From: Eledone cirrhosa
Lineage: Eukaryota; Mollusca; Cephalopoda; Octopoda; Eledonidae
Direction of reading: 5' to 3'
NCBI GenBank assembly: GCA_964016885.1
Contig: OZ024743.1
Span: forward strand, 120,284,287-120,348,286
DNA length: 64,000 bases
Shown in pieces: positions 57,085 to 64,000 of the stretch (its first letter is position 1; each line of letters starts with the position of its first letter). Both the position numbers and the translations under genes were made by a program. Below the pieces are notes generated by a model that saw nothing but the letters and a program-made list of their open reading frames with translations, had not been told where the DNA came from and ran no database searches.

Positions 57085-59085
57085 TCAGGGAAAACCGATG
57101 GCTGCATCATGCGCAGGGACATAGAAATAATCAGGCTGGATATCCGATCGCGCGGTTAAACTACTGGGAGTGAAGGACCCCTAGCATTTGTCAGGGCATT
57201 CTTCTAAAAGGCAACTCAGGAAACTGGGATAACTCTGACATAAAACCTGCGGCTCAGTAGTTACTAATGAGGTTGATCTTTTCTTCATTTCGGGTTACAC
57301 CTACTGTCGCCCAGAGAGTAGGATTGGCTCAGTGCACAATATTTCCTCACTTTAAAAAAAAAATCTTCACACACAGGCATTGCACGATAACATTAATTAA
57401 TAATTATTAATAATATTATTATTTATCTATCTCAACCGAATGGCTGGATGTAACCTTAAAAAGCAACCAATCAATTATGTCCAAAAACAGTATAAAATTA
57501 AATGGCAATAAGGGCTATAGAACCATACTAGGTAAAAGGGTCTGGCCTGGCAGGGGCTCCAGAGCAGCCTGATCCCAGCCGTCATCGTGCCACTCTAATA
57601 GAACCAATAAAACTTAAAACAAACAAAACATTGAATATTGGCTGTTAGAATGTATGGACACTGCTTGACAGTGATTCCTCAGAACGTCCTGAATGAAGGA
57701 CTGCTCTTGTTGCGAAAGAGCCTCATCGTTATGGTTTTGACATCGTTGCTTTATCTAAAACGAGGTTAGTTGGAGATTGTCATCTTACGGAATATTGTGG
57801 GAAATATACATTCATTTGGAAAGAGAAAGATGAAAGGATTAGAAGAGCGGCTGGAGTAGCATTTGCTGTTAAGACTGCTCTTGTGGATAAGTTGGGAGAA
57901 TTCCCAGTGGGGATTAGTGAGCATCTTATGTCCATGAAAATTCCATCGGACAAAGGAAGGAATGCGACCCTGGTTAGTGTGTATTCTCCAACTATGCACT
58001 CTGTTGATGCTTGCACTGCCCTAGGATCCAGTCTCAAGAAAACCGTTGTCATATACCAACCTGCCACTGGTAAACAGTTCAATGAACCAAATATCTATGT
58101 GTATGGTAAACGACTTGGAGTGGTTGATCAGTTTGTCTACCTGGGAAGCAATGTCAATCGATACAACAATCTTGATAATGATATTCCACTCAGGATTAGG
58201 AAAGCAAGTGATGCTTTCGGAAAGCTAGAAAGGCGCTTCTGGCGTCGGCGAGACATATGCAAGAAAACAAAGGTAAAGGTGTACAAGGCATGTGAGCTCT
58301 CTTCGTTATGCCTGCGAGACCTGGGTCACATATCGACACCACCTTAAACAGTTGAAACGTTTGCTTCAGCTGTGTCTCAGACGGATCCATGGCGTTCACT
58401 GGAGGGACAACATCAGTGATGTCGAGATTTTGGAAAGCTCTGTGTGAAAGCATAGAAGCTCTTGTACTTAAGCAAAGACTCCAATGGAGTGGTCACTTTG
58501 CCAGGAAGGAGGATTCTAGGATAACAACTCTTTTATGGAGAGTTAGTTAAAAGAAAACGACCTCCACATAAACCAAAAAAGAGGTATCAGGATTCGTTAA
58601 AAGCCTCCTTGAAAGACGCTAACCTCTCTGCTGATACATGGGAAAGCGTAGCTGCTGATCGTAATAAATGGAGAAAGATTGTACACGAGGGAAAAGTTGC
58701 TTTTGAAGCTTCGAGAATCGCATATGAGAAAGTAAAAAGTGATGTGAGGAAAGGCATTGTTGTTACATTTCCAGACAGGAAAGGCCCTCCTATGGCGCTG
58801 ACATGCAGCAAGATTCTGCCTCATCTTCGCAGTCATAAAGTGAGACCAATGGTTGACAACCAGGCTGCTGTCGGAGATGCTACTCATCATACCTGTCAAG
58901 CACGTGGAGAAGAGTGTAGATCAGCAGGAGGGCTCAAACGACATGCAAAAGTACATAACGACCAACCACAGCCGGCTATTGCCAGTGAATGTTTTTATCA
59001 TGATTGCCAACTCTGTGCAAGACATTTTAGATCATTAGCTGGGCTAAAAAGCCACATTCGATCGCAGCACCGTTAATTATTAATA
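57085..59085 (+). pseudogene. RTE-like LINE with C2H2 fingers, RT deleted
   Basis: 5' region 57085-57620. Endonuclease remnant 57629-58010: FDIVALSKTRLVGD, LTEYCGKYTF, AGVAFAVKTALVDKLGEFPV, ATLVSVYSPTM. At about 58020 it jumps to the post-RT part (VVDQFVYLGSNVNR, IRKASDAFGKLERRFWRR). After frameshifts, 58609-59076 reads LSADTWESVAADRNKWRK and a finger array. The last finger is an intact C2H2 (CQLCARHFRSLAGLKSHIRS, then QH). The others have lost a Cys or more (CQARGEEC). The fingers likely bound nucleic acid in the parent element. Confidence 0.82.
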
Positions 59086-59307
59086 TATATATATATATAT
59101 GTGAGAAAAACCACAGACCCTCCATCTCAACTCTACTTTTGAAAAGCAGAAGAACTGCGAAACCGGTAAAGGAACCAAATAAATATATATATTTTTTAAA
59201 AAATAAGACTCCAGTTGCATTTTCGATTTCATCTTTTTTCTTTATACTTTCACTCGTGTAGGACACCTCGGTTATTTTTCATTTTGTAAAAAAAACCTCA
59301 CTTTCTA

Positions 59308-59429
<122 letters not shown>

Positions 59430-59514
59430 CATATGTTATATGTGTATTTTTTATCGTGCAATGGCCATACGCGATAACGAAGGGGCAGCCATCATGTACG
59501 TATGTATGTATGTT

Positions 59515-59645
59515 TTTTATTTCACAGGATGTCCAAAATCACCCTCCTCAACAACCAAGCTTGGTGGGGTTGCCGGTTTAGTCGCTGACAATCCGACCAT
59601 GCACATGTTGTACTGGGTTACATGTTACCAGTAGTGCGTAAATTC
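59515..59645 (-). repeat. Dispersed repeat D, third copy
   Basis: The complement matches 41701-41830 (ctactggtaacatgt, gcgactaaaccggcaaccc). Confidence 0.65.
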
Positions 59646-60140
59646 AATGACTATCCCCCAAACTTTTTTTTTTGTGGACCGAGAGACCCCTAGTCTTCAT
59701 TAAGACATCTCTCTAGGTGAAGGTCACTCTGATATAAAATCTGTGACTTCGTTTGCATCCAATGATGTAGACCAGTTCTTTTTGGGTAAATGCATTCGAT
59801 GTTCAGAAAGTGGGATTTGCCCCGTGCAAAGCCTTTCCCCACTTAAAAAAAGCTCAGGTATCGCTTCACATGTGACATTTCTTTTTGGGTAAATGCATTC
59901 AATATTCAAAGAGTGGGATTGGTCCCGTGAAAACGCCTTTCCTCGCTTTAAAAAGCTTCAAGCACAGGTATCGTTTGGTCTGTGACATTTTTTCGATGCA
60001 TGGAATTGCTGGTCATAGGCAATTCCCTAGTAGGACGATAAGCCACGTCCGTGATGCTCATTCTTGAGTATCAAACGATGGCATTACTCGAAATCGAATT
60101 GAAATCATCATCGCCATCATGTATGTGAACTTCAACGGGA
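59646..60140 (+). mobile_element. Short derivative of the C2H2-finger LINE, second copy
   Basis: 5' region homologous to 41890 and 57180 (gagagacccctagtcttc, actctgatataaaatctgtg), then a finger-like remnant ending SHVRDAHS and a stop near 60068. It contains an internal duplication of about 120 bp (tttttgggtaaatgcattc at about 59777 and 59882). It ends in gccatcatgtatg. Confidence 0.6.
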
Positions 60141-60479
60141 CACATTCAGAGCCAATTTCAGTAGAAAACGGTTTCAAACAACGCGACATACCTGCACTCA
60201 CTCTGTTCTCCATCTTCTTTGCCGTGCTGCTGACATATGCCTTCTAAGACTTCGAAATCGGTGTATACTTGCGAATTAGAACCTCTGGCAAAATCTTTAA
60301 TCTAAGATGGTTTAACACCAAGTTCAAAACATTTGGCACTCCTGTTAGGGAGTGCCTGTATACTGATGATGCAGATTTTGCAGCTCACACAACAGAGGAC
60401 ATGTAGTTGATATTGGACACATCCAATACATGCACTGTAGATGATTAATATGCGCTTGGCTATCTTAAGCATCTTAAAA
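60141..60479. other. Possible LINE RT scrap
   Basis: Near 60350 the plus strand reads ECLYTDDADFAAH, which resembles a catalytic YxDD box, within about 250 bp of otherwise broken sequence. Too little is left to classify. Confidence 0.4.
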
Positions 60480-60830
60480 CTCAGCTATATTTGCAAATCG
60501 AAATTTATATGACTGTGGGAATACGTGAGTACAGCAGACAAGAGTGACAGAAGAGACAAAGAGATAAGTAATACAAGAGAGTGAAAGAGATAACACGAAG
60601 AGCAGTTAAAAAATGGTAATACTATCAAATTAAATTTAAAATACGTAACGTACTTGGAAAATTCATAAAAGGTTTTGTTGGTAGGATATGCACATAGTTA
60701 ACTCATACAACCCTAAAATTCAGAGGCGTTTGAATCGACCTTATTATACATAGTTGTGTGAACACGCGAATATCACTGAAGGCACAGAGAAGGGAGATAT
60801 GATATACCCCCCCACCACCATCACACACAC
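60480..60830. repeat. Units of the ~250-bp repeat
   Basis: cgaaatttatatgactgtgg, ataaaaggttttgttggtagg and gttgtgtgaacacgcgaat match the array at 34520-35560; about one and a half units. Confidence 0.6.
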
Positions 60831-60879
60831 ATATATATATAGGAACAAGTATGACCACGACGGCAGAGCTCAAGCCGTT

Positions 60880-60880
60880 T

Positions 60881-60926
<46 letters not shown>
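60880..60926. repeat. (GA)n microsatellite
   Basis: GA tract with one AAAG interruption. Confidence 0.95.
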
Positions 60927-61089
60927 GACATACTATATTAATACCGTTAAAGCAGCTTACTTTTTATACCTCCTTGCCCTAAATAAGCAATCATCGCTCC
61001 CTATAAGAATTACACAATGCCGTGTCATTAAGAACCAAAGGATATATCGGTGAGTTCGAGTGTTGGTGATATTCTCTGATGCTTAGAAA

Positions 61090-61460
61090 GAGGTGCCCAC
61101 TTTGGGTAAGTCCTAATACATTGGGTTAACTGCCCACTTTGTATAAATCAATCATAATACGTCAATCTAACTGCTCCCTTTGTGTAAGTCATTATACCTT
61201 TGTCGAGGGTCCCAGCTTGGGTAAGTCATAATATATTAGTCTAAGTTACCACTTTAGACAAGTTCTAAAACATTAGTCTAAATGCCCACTTCGGATAAGT
61301 CATTAAACCTTAGTCTAACTACCGACTTCGTGTAAGTAATAATACCTTGCACAAAGATTTTTCTTTGAGTAAGTCATGATATATAAATTTAGGTTTCAAG
61401 TAAGTCATAATACATTAGTCTAGATTTCCAATTTGAACAAGTCAAAATACCAGGGATAAA
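61090..61460 (+). repeat. ~42-bp minisatellite, about 10 diverged units
   Basis: Consensus-like unit: tgcccactttgggtaagtc then ataatacattagtctaac. Ten units can be read; at least five keep GTAAGT. Confidence 0.85.
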
Positions 61461-62030
<570 letters not shown>

Positions 62031-62040
62031 AACAGAGAAT

Positions 62041-62500
62041 GTCTGTCTGTCTGTCTCCCTAAAACTCGAGAACCACCAAACCGATTGTTTTCAAACTTTA
62101 CGCATGTAATACTAATGGTCGTGTGAGTATTTTGAGCACAAAAGATTTTCTCATTCTTTGCCCCAGGGACCGCATTAAGCGAAAAACCAATTTTTAAAAG
62201 CATTTTGGTTGCGCTAGGGCCTGTAACTCGAGAAGTACCCAACCGATTTAAAAAAAAATTGCATATGCATTACTTATATTTCACAAATGTTTTTGACTGA
62301 AAAAGATTTCAAATTTTTGCCCGGAGACAGCATTGTTTAGCATTTACCTGTCTATCTGTCTGTCTCCCTAAAACTCGAGAACCACCCAACCGATTTTTTT
62401 CAAACTTTACACATGTAATACTTATGGTCCTGTGAGTGTTTTGAGCAAAAGATATTTCAAATTTTCAATGCCCTAGTGACCGCATTAGGCGCCGGTTAGG
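62041..62500 (+). repeat. ~150-bp tandem repeat, three units
   Basis: aactcgagaaccacc-aaccgatt recurs at about 62069, 62224 and 62373. The first and third are preceded by ctgtctgtctccctaaa; the middle one is more diverged. Confidence 0.7.
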
Positions 62501-63035
62501 GATCTCACTCTCTTTCTTAGTCTGTCTTTTTAGATAGATACATAGCTATAACGTCGCGCCTTTATAATATCTGTCTGTATGCCTGGCTGTCTGCATTACG
62601 ACATTATGAAAACATTGACTTCTCTATCTGTGTGTGTGTATATATATGTATATATAGTGTGTATATATATATATATATTGTTCTCATTGCTGACGTATTA
62701 TCTTCGCTATTTTCCGTTCATTGCCAGGGAACGTCTTCACGAACCAAAATATCGTTTTCCTGTTTTCCTTCGGCTGCAACGTTTTTCGAAATATTTACTT
62801 CTGCGTTCACAGATTGATTTTTTTAGTTTCAGAAGATCCCGTTAAGGGTGAAAGCAGCGATTCTTTGCTTAAACTTTAATCTGTTATTTTAATATATATA
62901 TATGATATTTTTGCATACACAAAAACAAAATATAAACAAACGTATTTGTTTCACGAAAGCACAAAATGTAGACACCATCCCGAGGCCGAGGTATTCCGTA
63001 CTTCTCTGTAATGTTATATATATATATATATTAGT
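62501..63035. other. No gene seen
   Basis: AT-rich with short (TA)n runs; nothing supported. Confidence 0.45.
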
Positions 63036-63165
63036 ATTTTTCAACCTAGCTAACTTGGTCATTTGCAATTCGAACACATGTATACTTGTGTTCATCCCTC
63101 CCATATATTCAATTGTATTACACATCTCGGAAGATTCCCTTGCTTGTAAAATACTATTTTGAGTT
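63036..63165 (+). repeat. Direct repeat, copy 1 (partner 63506-63650)
   Basis: tcaacctagctaacttggtc through attttgagtttct is shared with 63506-63650. A 9-bp and a 17-bp insertion distinguish the second copy. Confidence 0.85.
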
Positions 63166-63505
63166 TCTATATTCTCGGCTCCATACGTAGAGCTAACTCT
63201 AGTCCCATAAAACCGGCTGCTACTTTTAGCGGTAGGAGTATGAGACGCGCTAGGCGCTGTAACATGTGCGTTTACCAGCATATAGTTCAGTCTTCTTAGA
63301 TCTTTTGAAGTGAAAGGTACGAATTTTCTGGATACCCGCAGAAGAGCCTAGGAATGGTGACCTTCACTTAATAATTGTTGCGAAACGGATTTAGATCTAT
63401 TCGGGTATCAAACGGCGATTGCCCAATATAGGTTTGTTATTTTTATTGATTTATTACTTTAAATCGAGACAGGCAAACCATATTGTTTTAAATTGGTACT
63501 TTTTC

Positions 63506-63650
63506 AACCTAGCTAACTTGGTCATTTGCAATTCGAACACATGTATACTTATATCGGTGTTTATCCCACTCATATATTCAATTGTATTACACGGCTCGGA
63601 AAGATTCCCTTCCTTGAGCTATTTAATTGTAAAAGACTATTTTGAGTTTC
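63506..63650 (+). repeat. Direct repeat, copy 2
   Basis: See 63036-63165; the two start 470 bp apart. Confidence 0.85.
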
Positions 63651-63675
63651 TAACTCAATCTATGATATATATATA

Positions 63676-63758
63676 CTCACGGGGCGTCCTTAAAAATGTA
63701 TATACACTTTAACATCATTCTAATAAAAGTGTGCATACATTTTTTCGGAACGTCCTGT
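63676..63758. mobile_element. Palindromic mini-MITE
   Basis: The left arm cggggcgtccttaaaaatgt and the complement of the right arm (aggacgttccgaaaaaatgt) match over about 33 bp around a 12-bp loop. TA-rich flanks make a TA target plausible, as for Tc1/mariner relatives. No room for a transposase. Confidence 0.65.
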
Positions 63759-63792
63759 ATATATACCTATGCATATATATATATGTATTGTG

Positions 63793-64000
63793 AAGGCGCG
63801 TGGCTGACTGGTAAATGAATTGAATTCGCAATCGTGAGGTTGTGAGTTTGATTCCTGGACAAGGCGATGCGTTATGTCCTTGAGCAAGATACTTTATTTC
63901 ACGTTGTTCCTTCTACCCGGAGTATTAGCAATTGGAAAGACCAACGGAAACATTGTTTCCTCGGTCCGATTTGACGAAGTCGATCGACTGTCGATATATG
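63793..64000 (+). mobile_element. tRNA-derived SINE, cut by window end
   Basis: Head ggcgcgtggctgactgg and ggttgtgagtttgattcctgg, then ccttgagcaagatactttat, as in the SINEs at 31725 and 39098. Confidence 0.8.

Noticed and set aside
61090..61460. CRISPR-like array
   Set aside because: No alternating repeat and unique spacer structure; units are contiguous, and the genome is animal.

Overview
The window looks like nuclear DNA from a coleoid cephalopod, most likely an octopus. It is AT-rich and almost gene-empty. It is full of tRNA-derived SINEs of the type known from octopus, LINE fragments from several clades, and long microsatellites. The species call is an inference from the repeat families and from one animal-type, intron-split gene.

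One host gene is complete: TM2D2, on the + strand, in five exons (2815-2969, 6207-6294, 9755-9870, 19130-19218, 31035-31159). The exons join in frame to 573 nt, or 190 residues. Every intron starts GT and ends AG and the phases agree. The product is a secreted-then-anchored small membrane protein: signal peptide, Cys-rich ectodomain, and TM2 domain with the DRF motif between two helices. Its introns (3.2, 3.5, 9.3 and 11.8 kb) carry nearly all the transposon debris of the first 31 kb. An inverted SINE pair ends 49 bp upstream of the start codon.

0-31 kb: an R4-type LINE fragment at the left edge, the SINE palindrome, then TM2D2. Its introns hold several decayed LINEs, a nearly intact ORF of a LINE with a PHD-type zinc finger after the RT (14.8-17.5 kb) plus three other pieces of that family, TTAA-flanked MITEs, and about ten copies of a tRNA-related SINE. 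31-42 kb: the TM2D2 3' UTR, a complete SINE that shares its 3' tail with the PHD-finger LINE, a LINE with its RT core removed, a tandem repeat of roughly 250 bp, an inverted dispersed repeat pair, and long microsatellites.

42.6-57 kb is the most striking region. Five retrotransposons lie end to end, each separated from the next by a (TTA)n tract. Four are R4/Dong-like LINEs with a restriction-like endonuclease (three of one young family, one older family) and one is a Tx1-like LINE with its RT core deleted. 57-64 kb: an RTE-like LINE with C-terminal C2H2 fingers and no RT core, a short derivative of it, a minisatellite of about 42 bp, further repeats, a palindromic mini-MITE, and a SINE cut by the window end.

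The parts connect as a retroposition ecosystem: autonomous LINEs supply machinery, SINEs copy their tails, internally deleted derivatives accumulate, and (TTA)n tracts act as repeated insertion sites. All assignments come from reading translations and alignments by eye; no database search was run.
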